From: Paracoccus bogoriensis
GTDB taxonomy: Bacteria > Pseudomonadota > Alphaproteobacteria > Rhodobacterales > Rhodobacteraceae
Assembly (NCBI RefSeq): GCF_019431455.1
Contig: NZ_JAHYSR010000005.1
Location: 62,001-126,000 of the forward strand
Direction of reading: 5' to 3'
Length of the DNA: 64,000 nucleotides
The translations under genes were made by a program, and so were the position numbers. The notes beneath the pieces were generated by a model. That model had not been told where the DNA came from. It searched no databases and saw only the letters and a list, made by a program, of their open reading frames with translations. Shown piece after piece: positions 54,618 through 64,000 of this stretch (position 1 is the stretch's first letter; the number at the start of each line of letters is the position of its first letter).

Positions 54618-55559
54618 TCAGACGCCAGCCAGAAAGCCCGGACCCGCGCGAGACAGCAATTCGCGCGCCAGATCGTCGCCCATTGCCGCACCATCGCTCG
54701 TGCTGCCTTGACGGCTAGCGGCATGAACTTCGGTGCCATCCGGCCTCAGGATCTCGCCGCGCAGCTTCAATCCGTCTCGCGTCAATTCGGCCAATGCGGC
54801 GATTGGTGTCTGACAGGAACCGTCAAGGCGCGCCAGAAAAGCGCGTTCGGCCCGCACCCGCAATTCGGTCGGCCGGTCATTGATCGGAGCAAGAAGCGAA
54901 GCCGCCATCTCGTCATCAAGACGCCGCTCGACTCCGATGGCGCCCTGCGCGACTGCGGGCAGCATCTGAGAGGGCTCGACCGGACTGCGTACAATCTGAG
55001 CCAGTCCAAGGCGCGACAGGCCCGCCATGGCAAGAAAGGTCGCAACCGCTACACCATCCTGCAATTTCTGCAATCTGGTCTGCACATTACCGCGGAACTC
55101 GACCAGCGTGAGGTCGGGACGCCGATGCAACAACTGCGCGCGCCGCCGCAGACTCGACGAGCCGACAACCGCGCCGCGAGGCAGGGAATCGATAGAGGGA
55201 TGATCCGGCGCAATGAAGGCATCGCGCACATCCTCGCGAGGCAGGAAGCAGTCGATCACCAGCCCGTCCGGTTGCTGCGTCGGCATGTCCTTCATCGAGT
55301 GAACGGCGATATCGATCTCGCCCGACGCCATCGCCTCTTCGATTTCGCGGGTGAACAGCCCCTTGCCGCCGATCTCGCTGAGCGGCCGGTCCAGAACGCG
55401 GTCTCCGGTCGTCTTGATCACGACGATACGGAACGCATCCTCGGACAGACCGTGACAGGCCATGAGCCGGTCGCGCGTCTCGTAAGCTTGGGCCAGCGCC
55501 AGCGCAGAGCCGCGTGTTCCGATCCGAAGAGGGCGGGTGGGGTCGGGAAAGCGTGTCAT
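54618..55559 (-). CDS. hemC: Hydroxymethylbilane synthase (porphobilinogen deaminase)
   Basis: Polymerises four porphobilinogens to hydroxymethylbilane in heme and bacteriochlorophyll/B12 synthesis. 313 residues: RIGTRGSALALAQA, VIKTTGDR, GGKGLFTREIE, catalytic Asp in DIAVHSMKD, GSSSLRRRAQLL, and dipyrromethane cysteine in ARLDGSCQTPIAA. ATG 55559 gives MTRFPDPTRPLRIGTRGSAL; the extended frame is unlikely. It is divergent from hemE with a 73-base intergenic region. Confidence 0.96.
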   Translation of the reverse strand: MTRFPDPTRPLRIGTRGSALALAQAYETRDRLMACHGLSEDAFRIVVIKTTGDRVLDRPLSEIGGKGLFTREIEEAMASGEIDIAVHSMKDMPTQQPDGLVIDCFLPREDVRDAFIAPDHPSIDSLPRGAVVGSSSLRRRAQLLHRRPDLTLVEFRGNVQTRLQKLQDGVAVATFLAMAGLSRLGLAQIVRSPVEPSQMLPAVAQGAIGVERRLDDEMAASLLAPINDRPTELRVRAERAFLARLDGSCQTPIAALAELTRDGLKLRGEILRPDGTEVHAASRQGSTSDGAAMGDDLARELLSRAGPGFLAGV

Positions 55560-55632
55560 GCGCCCGCCATACCTGCCCTCCCCCAGCTTGACAACGCCCT
55601 GTCCCTCGCTTTGAAGGGGATCAGGAGGCATC

Positions 55633-56661
55633 ATGACCAAACTTCTGCTGCGTGCCCTGGCGGGTGAGACCTTGCCGACCCCGCCGATCTGGATGATGCG
55701 TCAGGCCGGACGATATCTGCCGGAATACCGCACCACCCGCGCCAAGGCAGGAGATTTCCTGTCACTCTGCTACAATCCCGAACTGGCAGCAGAAGTCACG
55801 CTGCAACCCGTCAGGCGCTTTGGCTTTGACGCAGCGATCCTGTTTGCCGACATTCTGCTTGTGCCGCAGGCGCTTGGCGCCGACTTGTGGTTCGTGACGG
55901 GCGAGGGGCCAAGGCTAAGCCGGATCCGCGCAGCCTCGGACCTTGCGGCGCTGAAACCTGCCGACCGGATCCACGAGCGCCTGGCCCCGATTTACGAAAC
56001 GATCCGGATCCTGCGCCGGGAACTTCCGGCCGAAACCGCGCTGATCGGTTTCGCCGGTGCCCCGTGGACGGTTGCAACTTACATGATTGCCGGCCGCGGC
56101 AGCCCGGATCAAGCGCCGGCGCATGACCTGAAGAACAACGACCGGGCCAGCTTTACCGCGCTGATCGACCTGATCACGGAGGCGACGATCGCCTATCTGT
56201 CACGGCAGATCGAGGCAGGCGCCGAGGTCGTCAAACTGTTCGACAGCTGGGCAGGCAGCCTGAAGGGCCGCGATTTCGACGATTTCGCGGTCGAACCGAC
56301 GCGCAGGATCATTGCCGCGCTCAAGGCACGCCATCCGGGCGTGCCGATCATCGCCTTTCCGCGCGAGGCCGGTCAGCGATACATCGGCTTTGCCAAGGCG
56401 ACCGGGGCCGATTGCGTGGCGCTGGACAATTCGGTCTCTGCCGAATGGGCTGCAGCCCATGTCCAGATCGATGGTTGCGTGCAGGGCAATCTGGCGCCGC
56501 AGCACATGGTCACAGGCGGGCCGAATCTGATCGCCGAGGCGCAGCGGATCACGCGAGCCTTCCGGGGCGGGCCGCATATCTTCAATCTGGGCCACGGTAT
56601 CACTCCCGATGCGGATCCCGACAATGTGGCGCGAATGATCGAGGCGGTCAGGACCGCCTGA
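55633..56661 (+). CDS. hemE: Uroporphyrinogen decarboxylase
   Basis: Decarboxylates uroporphyrinogen III to coproporphyrinogen III. 342 residues with the signature [53 protein letters not shown] and the C-terminal [16 protein letters not shown]. It is divergent from hemC, so the two heme genes share a control region. It converges on the SPOR-domain gene with 16 bases between stops. Confidence 0.97.
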   Translation: MTKLLLRALAGETLPTPPIWMMRQAGRYLPEYRTTRAKAGDFLSLCYNPELAAEVTLQPVRRFGFDAAILFADILLVPQALGADLWFVTGEGPRLSRIRAASDLAALKPADRIHERLAPIYETIRILRRELPAETALIGFAGAPWTVATYMIAGRGSPDQAPAHDLKNNDRASFTALIDLITEATIAYLSRQIEAGAEVVKLFDSWAGSLKGRDFDDFAVEPTRRIIAALKARHPGVPIIAFPREAGQRYIGFAKATGADCVALDNSVSAEWAAAHVQIDGCVQGNLAPQHMVTGGPNLIAEAQRITRAFRGGPHIFNLGHGITPDADPDNVARMIEAVRTA

Positions 56662-56677
56662 TCGACCGACAACTTGT

Positions 56678-57607
56678 TCAACGGGCAACGGCGCCGGGCC
56701 AGCCTTCGGAGCGCAGGCGGTTCAATGTTTCGATCAGCTTCTGGCGGTCGGCGAACGGCCCGGCCATGATGACGATCGGCTGGTCGCCCTGGGATCGCAG
56801 GCGTGCGACTGGCAGACCTTTCGTCGCCAGGGCGCGGGCCGCCCTGTCGGCGTCTTCTCGCCGGAACATACCCAGCTGAACATAGCGGGCATGAGCCGGG
56901 ATCATCTCGACCCGCGGAGCAGGCGCAGGGCGCGGCGGTTCGGCACCGGTCTGCCGGGTCGGTGCCGGGGCCCCGCGTTGACGTTCAACGGGAGCGGCGG
57001 CGCGCCGCGACGGTGCGGGGACAGGGCGCGGCGCGGCGTTGCGGGTTGCGGAAGGCGCGTCGCCGAGCAATGCGGCGGGTGCAGGCGGGCGCAGGCCGGG
57101 GCAGAAGCCTGTCGGGTCCGGCAAGCCACCATCGACCGGCCCGTCGCTGTAGCCAAGTCGGCGGCAAAGATTGTCGGGCACGCCGAAAACCTGCGTTGCG
57201 CGCTGCTGCACCGCAAGGCTGACCGCGATCTGTTCGCTGAATGGTGAAGATTCGGCGCCTGCTGCGATGGGCCTGGGCTCGGCCAGATCCGTTTGTCGCA
57301 ATTCCTCAGCCAGCCTTTCTGCCAAGAGGGCAGCCGGATCGTGTGAAGGTTCCGGCCGGGCGACGGGCAGGACATGACTGCTGTCAGGGTCCAGGCGTCG
57401 CATCTCGATACTGGGTGGAAAGCCGCAGAGAGGCTGACCCGCGCTGTCGGTGCGCGCCTTCCAGCCGCCCTCGACCCGATGAAAGACGCAGCCCTGACCG
57501 TCGATATACTGACTGCCCGAGAAATTCGCAGGTGGCGGCGGCACCGGCGCGGCAAGCGCCGCAAGCGGGGCCAGCAGCAAAGCCAACAGAGCCGGAACAC
57601 GCATCAT
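56678..57607 (-). CDS. Exported SPOR-domain protein
   Basis: 309 residues: signal peptide (MMRVPALLALLLAPLAALAAP), an N-terminal cysteine-containing region (YIDGQGCVFHRVEGGWKAR), a Pro/Ala/Arg-rich linker, then a C-terminal SPOR-like domain (ARYVQLGMFRREDADRAARALATKGLPVARLRSQGDQPIVIMAGPFADRQKLIETLNRLRSEGWPGAV in outline). SPOR domains bind denuded glycan strands at the septum, so a cell-envelope or division role is likely. AAGGAG precedes the ATG pair 57607/57604. It stands alone between convergent hemE and the upp operon. Confidence 0.85.
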   Translation of the reverse strand: MMRVPALLALLLAPLAALAAPVPPPPANFSGSQYIDGQGCVFHRVEGGWKARTDSAGQPLCGFPPSIEMRRLDPDSSHVLPVARPEPSHDPAALLAERLAEELRQTDLAEPRPIAAGAESSPFSEQIAVSLAVQQRATQVFGVPDNLCRRLGYSDGPVDGGLPDPTGFCPGLRPPAPAALLGDAPSATRNAAPRPVPAPSRRAAAPVERQRGAPAPTRQTGAEPPRPAPAPRVEMIPAHARYVQLGMFRREDADRAARALATKGLPVARLRSQGDQPIVIMAGPFADRQKLIETLNRLRSEGWPGAVAR

Positions 57608-57673
57608 GGGATCTCCTTGCCGCAAACTGCGACAAGAATTAGAGCCAGCGCGTGAAGGCCGGGTTAACAGCCG

Positions 57674-58303
57674 CTATTTCGTGCCGAACATCCGGTCGCC
57701 CGCGTCGCCCAGGCCGGGCACGATATAGCCGTGATCGTCCAGCCGTTCGTCCAGCGCAGCGGTAAAGATCGGCACGTCGGCATGGGCCTCGCGCATCCGT
57801 GCCACACCCTCTGGTGCGGCCAGAAGGCACAGGAAACGCAGGTTCTTCGCGCCGCGTTCCTTCAGCATGTTGATCGCTGCCACCGAGGAATTGCCCGTGG
57901 CCAGCATCGGATCGACCACGATCGTCATGCGTGCATCCAGTTCGCGCGGCACCTTGCAGTAATATTCGACGGGCTTCAGCGTCTCGGGGTCGCGGTAGAG
58001 GCCGACAAAACCCACGCGCGCGCCCGGAATCAGTTCCAGGATGCCATCCAGCAGCCCGTTCCCCGCCCGCAGAATTGAGATCAGGGCCAGCTTCTTGCCC
58101 TCGAGCATGGGGGCGTCCATCTCGCAGAGCGGCGTCTCGATCCGGGTCGAGGTCAGTTCCAGTTCGCGCGTGATCTCATAGGCCAGAAGCAGGCTGATCT
58201 CGCGCAGGAGGCGGCGGAAACCGGCGGTGGATACGTCCTTTTGCCGCATGATCGACAGCTTGTGCTGCACCAGCGGGTGATCGACAATGGTCAGGTGCTG
58301 CAT
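57674..58303 (-). CDS. upp: Uracil phosphoribosyltransferase
   Basis: Makes UMP from uracil and PRPP. 209 residues: [58 protein letters not shown] loop [15 protein letters not shown] and the C-terminal [13 protein letters not shown]. It is last of five minus-strand genes and overlaps the add stop by one base (TGATG). Confidence 0.97.
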   Translation of the reverse strand: MQHLTIVDHPLVQHKLSIMRQKDVSTAGFRRLLREISLLLAYEITRELELTSTRIETPLCEMDAPMLEGKKLALISILRAGNGLLDGILELIPGARVGFVGLYRDPETLKPVEYYCKVPRELDARMTIVVDPMLATGNSSVAAINMLKERGAKNLRFLCLLAAPEGVARMREAHADVPIFTAALDERLDDHGYIVPGLGDAGDRMFGTK

Positions 58304-59274
58304 CAGGCAAAGTCCTTCATCAGGCGGTCGCGGGTCGCTTGGTCACAGAAAGCGGCCTCCAGCGCCCAGAGATTGATCTGTCGGAATTCCGTATCGCCCC
58401 AGCCGAAGGTCGAGGCAAGCCGGTCGTATTCATCGCGCATCGTGGTGTGGAAGAACGGCGGATCATCGGTCGAGACGGTAACGCGCAGCCCCGCATCCGC
58501 AAGCCGCGCGATGGGATGGGCGGCCCAGTCCGGCACGACCCCAAGCGCCACGTTCGAGCCGGGGCAGACCTCCAGCGTGACGCCCGCCTCGCGCAGGTCG
58601 CGCATCAGCTCGGCATCCTCGATCGCCTGCACGCCGTGGCCGATCCGCGTGCAGCCAAGCGCCAGCGCCTCGCGGATCGAGGCGGGCCCGCCCCATTCTC
58701 CCGCATGGCAGGTCAGGCCAAGCCCGGCCTCGCGCGCGCAGTCGTAGCTCCAGGCGAAATCGGTGGCCTTGTGCATCTGCTCGGCCCCGCCCATGCCGAA
58801 GCCCGTGACCCAGCCGGTCCAGTCGGCCGAGGCCGTTTCGGCGGCGCAGCGCGCGGTCAGGCGGGCGCGTTCGGGGCCGAAATGGCGGATGATGGTGACG
58901 ATGCCGCGGCTCTCGATCCCTTGGGCGCGGGCCTCGTCGGCAACCTCGGTCATGGCGGCCAGATAATCGCGCCATGCGGAAAGATCGCCACCGCCGCAGA
59001 ATTCGGGCGAGACGAAGAACTCGGTGTAGATCACGCCCTCTTCGGCGCTGCGTTCCAGCACCTCGGCCAGCAGGCGGGCATAGTCGCGGGGGGTCTTCAG
59101 AACGGCCGTCGCGGCCTCGTAGCAGCGCAGGAAGCCCTCGAAGCCCTGATAGGCATAGGCGCCGCGTTCATCGAAGACGCCGGTCAGATCGACGCCCTTC
59201 TCGCGGGCCAGGGCGCGGATGAAATCAGGGGGCGCAGCGCCTTCAAGATGCAGGTGGATTTCGGTCTTTTTCAT
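58303..59274 (-). CDS. add: Adenosine deaminase
   Basis: Deaminates adenosine to inosine. 323 residues: zinc motif [12 protein letters not shown], then [15 protein letters not shown] (catalytic Glu and His), [20 protein letters not shown] and the metal Asp pair [11 protein letters not shown] 59274 gives [12 protein letters not shown]; upstream frame is the shadow of deoB. It overlaps deoB by ATGA and upp by one base. An adenine-deaminase-like specificity is less likely, since HAGE/STDDP fits Add. Confidence 0.93.
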   Translation of the reverse strand: MKKTEIHLHLEGAAPPDFIRALAREKGVDLTGVFDERGAYAYQGFEGFLRCYEAATAVLKTPRDYARLLAEVLERSAEEGVIYTEFFVSPEFCGGGDLSAWRDYLAAMTEVADEARAQGIESRGIVTIIRHFGPERARLTARCAAETASADWTGWVTGFGMGGAEQMHKATDFAWSYDCAREAGLGLTCHAGEWGGPASIREALALGCTRIGHGVQAIEDAELMRDLREAGVTLEVCPGSNVALGVVPDWAAHPIARLADAGLRVTVSTDDPPFFHTTMRDEYDRLASTFGWGDTEFRQINLWALEAAFCDQATRDRLMKDFA

Positions 59275-60446
59275 AGAAAGGATGTCCCATGTGCGGCGGC
59301 CGGAAGGCCCAGATGGGCCAGCACCGAGGCGCCGATATCGGAAAAGCCGACCAGCCCGGCCTCGCCCCGCCCCGCGCCATGCACCAGGACCGGCACGCGT
59401 TCGCGCGTGTGGTCTGTGCCGTGCCAGGACGGGTCGTTGCCGTGATCGGCGGTGAAAACGGCCAGGTCGCCCGGCCGCAGGGTCGCCAGAAACCGCCCCG
59501 CGACCGTATCGAACCATTCCAGATGAGCCGCATAGCCCGGAATGTCGCGGCGATGGCCGAAGGCTGCGTCGAATTCGACAAAATTGGCGAAGGTCAGGCT
59601 GCCCGGTTCGGCTGTGCGGCCAAGGCGGATCAGGTGGCCGGCCAGTTCCGCGTCTGTGCCCTTGTGCTGATGGGTGATGCCGCGATGGCTGAAGATGTCG
59701 CCGATCTTTCCGACCGCATGGGTAACGCGCCCCGCCCGATGCGCGATGTCGAGGATTGTGTCGCCCGGCGGCGCGATGGCGAAATCGCGGCGGTTCGCGG
59801 TGCGATGAAACGCGCCCGGCTGGCCAAGGAAGGGGCGCGCGATCACGCGGCCCACGCGCATCTGGTGCAGCATCGGCGCAACATCGCGGCAGAGCGCGAT
59901 CAGCCGGTCCAGGCCAAAGGCTTCCTCATGCGCGGCGATCTGCAGCACGCTGTCGGCAGACGTGTAGCAGATCGGCCAGCCGGTCCGCAGGTGATCCGCG
60001 CCGAAGCGGTCGATGATCTCGGTCCCCGAGGCGTGGCAATCGCCCAAGGTTCCCTCGGTCCCGGCCAGATCACGGATGCGGGCCGTGACCTCGGGTGGAA
60101 AGCTGGGGACGATCTTTGGAAAGTAGTGCCATTGCCACGGCACGGGGACGCAGGCGATCTCCCAATGGCCCGAGGGGGTGTCCTTGCCCTGCGAGATTTC
60201 GGTCGCCGCCGCCCAGAGACCCGAGGGTTCGGCGTCCAGCCCCGGCGCATCCGCCCCCGAGGCCAGACGCAGCGCCGCGCCCAGTCCGAGGCTGTCCAGA
60301 ACCGGCATCCGCAGGGGATGCGCGGCGGCGATATGGGCCAGCGTGTTGGCGCCGGTATCGGGCAGGCCGTCGTTGAAGAATATCGCCGCATCGGGTGCGC
60401 CGCCGATGCCAACGCTGTCCATCACGATCAGGAAGGCGCGGTTCAT
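59271..60446 (-). CDS. deoB: Phosphopentomutase
   Basis: Interconverts (deoxy)ribose 1- and 5-phosphates from nucleoside phosphorolysis. 391 residues with alkaline-phosphatase-fold metal motifs: FLIVMDSVGIGGAPDAAIF, ADHGNDPSWHGTDHTRERVPVLVHG, and DTGANTLAHIA. It overlaps deoA upstream and add downstream by four bases each. Confidence 0.96.
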   Translation of the reverse strand: MNRAFLIVMDSVGIGGAPDAAIFFNDGLPDTGANTLAHIAAAHPLRMPVLDSLGLGAALRLASGADAPGLDAEPSGLWAAATEISQGKDTPSGHWEIACVPVPWQWHYFPKIVPSFPPEVTARIRDLAGTEGTLGDCHASGTEIIDRFGADHLRTGWPICYTSADSVLQIAAHEEAFGLDRLIALCRDVAPMLHQMRVGRVIARPFLGQPGAFHRTANRRDFAIAPPGDTILDIAHRAGRVTHAVGKIGDIFSHRGITHQHKGTDAELAGHLIRLGRTAEPGSLTFANFVEFDAAFGHRRDIPGYAAHLEWFDTVAGRFLATLRPGDLAVFTADHGNDPSWHGTDHTRERVPVLVHGAGRGEAGLVGFSDIGASVLAHLGLPAAAHGTSFL

Positions 60447-61726
60447 GGCGCCACCCTTGCACGGACCAGCGGGCCGGGATCGGCGGGATCGCCCAGATGA
60501 TAGGCGGCCGCGACGGCGGCGACGGCGATGTCGGCGGCGGTCTCGTCGGCGGCATGGACCATGGCCAGCGGCCGGTCCGGGCCGACCGCCTCGCCCAGAC
60601 GGGCCAGGTTGTCAAGTCCCACGCGCGGGTCGATCCGCTCGCCCGCCCGCACGCGCCCGCCACCAAGCGCAACCACAGCATGACCAAGCGCGGCCACGTC
60701 GATCCGTGCGACATGGCCCGCAGGCGCGCTCACGGGGCGGATGACGGGGGCGCGCGCCAGATGAGCCTCGGGGCGCTCCAGCAGGTCAGAGGGGCCGCCC
60801 TGCGCGGCGACCATGCGGGCAAAACGCTCGGCGGCGGCGCCACTGTTCAGCGTTTGTGCAAGACCCTCGGCGCTCTGCCCGGCCAGTGCAAGCGCCTCGG
60901 TCGCAAGGGCCAGTGTCAGGTCGCGCAGCGCGCCCGGCTCGCCCTGCAGGACGCGGATGGCCTCGGCGACCTCAAGCGCATTGCCGGCGCTGCGGGCCAG
61001 AGGCTGGTCCATGTCGGTGATCAGCGCCGCCGTCCGGCAGCCCGCGCCATTCGCCGTCTCGACCAGCGCAAGGGCCAGCCTTTCGGCGCTGTCGGCCTTC
61101 TGGAGGATCGCGCCCGAGCCGGATTTCACGTCCAGAACCAGCGCATCCAGCCCCGCCGCCAGCTTCTTGGACAGGATCGAGGCGGTGATCAGGTCGATGG
61201 ATTCCACCGTCCCCGATTCGTCGCGGATCGCATAAAGCCGCCGGTCCGCAGGCGCGAGTTCCGCCGTCGCCGCGACGATGGCGCAACCGACCTGACGGGT
61301 GATGCGGCGCAAATCAGCCTCGGACTGGTCGCAAAGATAGCCGGGGATCGCCTCGAGCTTGTCCAGCGTGCCGCCGGTATGGCCCAGCCCCCGCCCCGAG
61401 ATCATCGGCACGAAACAGCCCCGTGCCGCCAGCAGCGGCGCCAGGATCAGGCTGACCGTGTCGCCGATGCCGCCCGTCGAATGCTTGTCCACGACCGGCC
61501 CGGACAGGTTCCATTGCAGCACATGTCCCGAATCGCGCATGGCACGGGTCAGCGCCACGCGGCCCGGCACGCCCAGGCCCCGCGTCAGCACCGCCATCGC
61601 GAAGGCCCCCGCCTGCGCGTCGCTGACCGATCCATCGGCCAGCCCCTGTGCGATCAGCGCCGCGCCCGGACCGTCAAGCCCGCGTCCGTCGCGCACCGCC
61701 GCAATCACCGGGCGCGGATCGGTCAT
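60443..61726 (-). CDS. deoA: Thymidine phosphorylase
   Basis: Phosphorolyses thymidine and deoxyuridine. 427 residues: SGPVVDKHSTGGIGDTVSLILAPLLAA (phosphate loop), SGRGLGHTGGTLDKLEAIPG, YAIRDESGTVESIDLITASILSKKLAAG and KSGSGAILQ, all diagnostic of DeoA/pyrimidine-nucleoside phosphorylase; the IRDxSGTV form fits thymidine phosphorylase. ATG 61726 overlaps the cdd stop by four bases; the longer open frame covers cdd. Confidence 0.95.
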   Translation of the reverse strand: MTDPRPVIAAVRDGRGLDGPGAALIAQGLADGSVSDAQAGAFAMAVLTRGLGVPGRVALTRAMRDSGHVLQWNLSGPVVDKHSTGGIGDTVSLILAPLLAARGCFVPMISGRGLGHTGGTLDKLEAIPGYLCDQSEADLRRITRQVGCAIVAATAELAPADRRLYAIRDESGTVESIDLITASILSKKLAAGLDALVLDVKSGSGAILQKADSAERLALALVETANGAGCRTAALITDMDQPLARSAGNALEVAEAIRVLQGEPGALRDLTLALATEALALAGQSAEGLAQTLNSGAAAERFARMVAAQGGPSDLLERPEAHLARAPVIRPVSAPAGHVARIDVAALGHAVVALGGGRVRAGERIDPRVGLDNLARLGEAVGPDRPLAMVHAADETAADIAVAAVAAAYHLGDPADPGPLVRARVAP

Positions 61727-62115
61727 GTGCGGTCCATGTGGCCAGCATCGAACCGGCCCGGCAGCAGATCGCCGATCGTGGTCTGCAGAAGCGTCCCGTC
61801 GGTCGTGGCCAGCGTCACCGGCACATCGGCGCGGCCGAACTCGGCCAGTTTCTGGCGGCAGCCTCCGCACGGCGGCACCGGGCTGGGGCTGTCGGCGATC
61901 ACGGCGACCGCGACCAGCTCGGTCTCGCCTGCGGCGACCATGGCGGCGATGGCCCCGGCCTCGGCGCAGGTGCCTTCGGGATAGGCCACGTTCTCGACAT
62001 TGCAGCCCCGATAGACCGCGCCCGACGCACCACGGATCGCCGCACCAACCTTGAATCGGGAATAGGGGGCATAGGCGCGTTCGCGCACCTCTCGCGCAGC
62101 ATCGACCAGTGACAT
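61723..62115 (-). CDS. cdd: Cytidine deaminase
   Basis: Deaminates cytidine and deoxycytidine to uridine forms. 130 residues of the small tetrameric type with three zinc cysteines: GCNVENVAYPEGTCAEAGAI and PPCGGCRQKLAEF. ATG 62115 follows AAAGG and starts MSLVDAAREVRERAYAPYS. It is promoter-proximal in cdd-deoA-deoB-add-upp, in which every junction overlaps. Confidence 0.96.
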   Translation of the reverse strand: MSLVDAAREVRERAYAPYSRFKVGAAIRGASGAVYRGCNVENVAYPEGTCAEAGAIAAMVAAGETELVAVAVIADSPSPVPPCGGCRQKLAEFGRADVPVTLATTDGTLLQTTIGDLLPGRFDAGHMDRT

Positions 62116-62241
62116 GTTCAAGCCTTTCATCCGTGTTCCCCGCAATTTGCGCCCGCATCGCGACAGGCGCAAGCCGCCAGCAGCGTCTCGCCCCCTCTGC
62201 GCCAAAGCCTGCGACATCGCGTCTGTTCGAGGCCGCGGAAA

Positions 62242-62259
62242 TGGTTTAACGGTAAACCA
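62242..62259. promoter_or_regulatory. LacI-type palindrome upstream of maeB
   Basis: TGGTTTA-ACGG-TAAACCA is an 18-base palindrome with 7-base perfect arms and a central CpG, the layout of LacI/PurR-family operators. It lies 24 bases before the maeB start and 127 bases from cdd. A LacI-type central-carbon regulator such as CceR of Rhodobacter is a candidate, by inference only. Confidence 0.5.
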
Positions 62260-62282
62260 ATTCCCAAAGCGGAGGGGCAGAG

Positions 62283-64000
62283 ATGGAAGAACGCAGGCAG
62301 GACAGCGCCAGGCAGGCAGCCTTGGATTATCACGAGTTTCCGCGCCCCGGGAAGCTGGAGATCCGCGCGACGAAACCTCTGGCCAACGGGCGCGACCTGT
62401 CTCGGGCCTATTCGCCCGGCGTCGCCGAGGCCTGTCTGGAAATCAAGGCGGATCCGACGAACGCGGCGCGCTACACCTCGCGCGGGAATCTGGTCGCGGT
62501 CGTCTCGAACGGCACGGCGGTTCTGGGCCTGGGCAATATCGGCGCGCTGGCCTCGAAACCGGTGATGGAGGGCAAGGCGGTCCTGTTCAAGAAATTCGCG
62601 AACATCGACTGTTTCGACATCGAACTGAACGAGCCCGATCCCGAGAAGCTGGCCGAGATCGTCTGCGCGCTGGAACCGACCTTTGGCGCCATCAACCTCG
62701 AGGACATCAAGGCTCCCGACTGCTTCATCGTGGAAAAGATCTGCCGCGAGCGGATGAACATCCCGGTCTTTCACGACGACCAGCACGGCACCGCGATCGT
62801 GGTGGGCGCGGCGGCGACGAACGCGCTGCGCATCGCCGGCAAGCGGTTCGAGGACATCAAGATCGTCTCGACCGGCGGAGGGGCTGCGGGGATCGCCTGC
62901 CTCGACATGCTGCTGAAGCTGGGCGTGAAGCGCGAGAATGTCTGGCTCTGCGACATTCACGGGCTGGTCTATCAGGGCCGGGCCGAGGACATGAACCCGC
63001 AAAAGGCCGCTTACGCCCAGCCCTCGGACAAGCGGAGCCTGGCCGAGGTGATCGACGGCGCCGACCTGTTCCTGGGCCTCTCGGGGCCGGGCGTTCTGAA
63101 GCCCGAGATGGTTGCGCGCATGGCCCCGCGCCCGATCGTCTTTGCGCTGGCGAACCCTACGCCGGAAATCCTGCCCGACGAGGTCCGTAGCGTCGCCCCC
63201 GACGCGATCATCGCCACGGGGCGCAGCGATTACCCCAATCAGGTTAACAACGTCCTGTGCTTTCCCTTCATCTTCCGCGGCGCGCTGGATGTGGGCGCGA
63301 CGACGATCAACGACGAGATGAAGATCGCCTGTATCGAGGGCATTGCCGCGCTGGCCCGCGCCACGACCGCCGCCGAGGCCGCCGCCGCCTATCGCGGCGA
63401 GACACTGACCTTCGGCCCCGACTATCTGATCCCCAAGCCGTTTGATCCGCGTCTGGTGGGCGTGGTCAGCAGCGCGGTGGCGCGCGCGGCGATGGAGTCG
63501 GGCGTGGCGACGCGCCCCCTGCCCGATCTTGCGGCCTACAAGCAGAAACTGGACAGTTCGGTCTTCCGCTCGGCCATGATCATGCGCCCGGTTTTCGAGG
63601 CCGCCGCCACCGCCACCCGCCGCATCGCCTTTGCCGAGGGCGAGGATGAACGCGTCCTGCGCGCCGCCAATGCGATGCTGGAGGAGACCACCGACGTTCC
63701 GATCCTGATCGGCCGCCCCGAGGTCATCGCCATGCGCGCCGAACGTGCGGGCCTGCCCATCCGTCCGGAACGCGACTTCGAGATCGTGAACCCCGAGAAC
63801 GATCCGCGGTATCGCGATTACTGGGAGACCTACCACAACCTCATGGCCCGCCGGGGCGTCAGCCCTGACATTGCTCGCGCGATCATGCGCACGAATACGA
63901 CCGCCATTGCCGCCGTCATGGTCCATCGCAACGAGGCCGACAGCCTGATCTGCGGCACGTTCGGGCAATTCTCGTGGCATCTGCGCTATATTCAAGAGGT
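62283..64000 (+). CDS. maeB: NADP-dependent malic enzyme (MaeB type), 5' part
   Basis: Oxidative decarboxylation of malate to pyruvate. About 572 codons are present and the gene runs off the right edge. Seen: the malic domain ([77 protein letters not shown]), the NAD(P)-binding domain ([42 protein letters not shown]), and from about residue 440 the phosphotransacetylase-like regulatory domain ([20 protein letters not shown]). This is the long MaeB architecture, expected around 750 residues. Confidence 0.95.
   Translation, partial: MEERRQDSARQAALDYHEFPRPGKLEIRATKPLANGRDLSRAYSPGVAEACLEIKADPTNAARYTSRGNLVAVVSNGTAVLGLGNIGALASKPVMEGKAVLFKKFANIDCFDIELNEPDPEKLAEIVCALEPTFGAINLEDIKAPDCFIVEKICRERMNIPVFHDDQHGTAIVVGAAATNALRIAGKRFEDIKIVSTGGGAAGIACLDMLLKLGVKRENVWLCDIHGLVYQGRAEDMNPQKAAYAQPSDKRSLAEVIDGADLFLGLSGPGVLKPEMVARMAPRPIVFALANPTPEILPDEVRSVAPDAIIATGRSDYPNQVNNVLCFPFIFRGALDVGATTINDEMKIACIEGIAALARATTAAEAAAAYRGETLTFGPDYLIPKPFDPRLVGVVSSAVARAAMESGVATRPLPDLAAYKQKLDSSVFRSAMIMRPVFEAAATATRRIAFAEGEDERVLRAANAMLEETTDVPILIGRPEVIAMRAERAGLPIRPERDFEIVNPENDPRYRDYWETYHNLMARRGVSPDIARAIMRTNTTAIAAVMVHRNEADSLICGTFGQFSWHLRYIQE

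Overview
The window looks like a chromosomal segment of a Rhodobacteraceae alphaproteobacterium, most likely Paracoccus or a close relative. The support is high G+C coding with strong third-position G/C bias, the ybeY-phoH and trpG-trpD-trpC-moaC-moeA-lexA gene orders, an alphaproteobacterial GAAC-N7-GAAC SOS box in front of lexA, and the propionyl-CoA carboxylase/methylmalonyl-CoA mutase cluster. Coding is dense and mostly housekeeping or catabolic. I see no transposase, integrase, phage gene, CRISPR array, rRNA or tRNA.

Region by region. 1-4362 (minus strand): a CorC fragment, ybeY, phoH, an Mla-type ABC ATPase and permease, and alanine racemase. 4522-13453: propionyl-CoA assimilation, with pccB, pccA and B12-dependent methylmalonyl-CoA mutase, interspersed with three very small lipoproteins, an acidic-tailed unknown protein, a small membrane protein and two DUF4174-like exported proteins. 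13730-26697: hom, guaB (opposite strand), a FadL-like porin, a P-loop ATPase of unknown role, metA, ppk2, an SDR, an orphan solute-binding protein, and a methionine synthase split into two overlapping genes. 26784-28217: a GDP-mannose pyrophosphorylase/isomerase.

28359-42444 is an almost complete purine ring degradation block: guanine deaminase and xanthine dehydrogenase XdhABC; a LysR regulator; cytochrome-c-fused urate oxidase PuuD; HIU hydrolase; an IclR regulator with a good IclR-type operator; an allantoinase fused to OHCU decarboxylase; and ureidoglycine aminohydrolase. A PepSY membrane protein and a small exported protein sit inside the block.

42538-54597: an EamA exporter, trpE behind ppiD, an aminotransferase and a proline-rich membrane protein on the minus strand. 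They are followed on the plus strand by the overlapping run trpG-trpD-ung, then trpC-moaC-moeA, then lexA with its promoter and SOS box. 54618-57607 carries hemC, hemE and a SPOR-domain protein. 57674-62115 is a five-gene, fully overlapping nucleoside salvage operon (cdd-deoA-deoB-add-upp). From 62283 the NADP-malic enzyme maeB runs off the right edge, behind a LacI-type palindrome.

The parts connect. MoaC/MoeA make the molybdenum cofactor that XDH needs. MCM and MetH both need cobalamin. Hom, MetA and MetH are successive steps of methionine synthesis. GuaB, GuaD/XDH, Add and Upp cover synthesis, degradation and salvage of nucleobases. I found no wholly new system. The items most worth a second look are the uncharacterised small genes and palindrome inside the pcc cluster, the ATPase-metA-ppk2 operon, the split metH, the PuuE-UraD fusion with its IclR site, and ung embedded in the trp operon.
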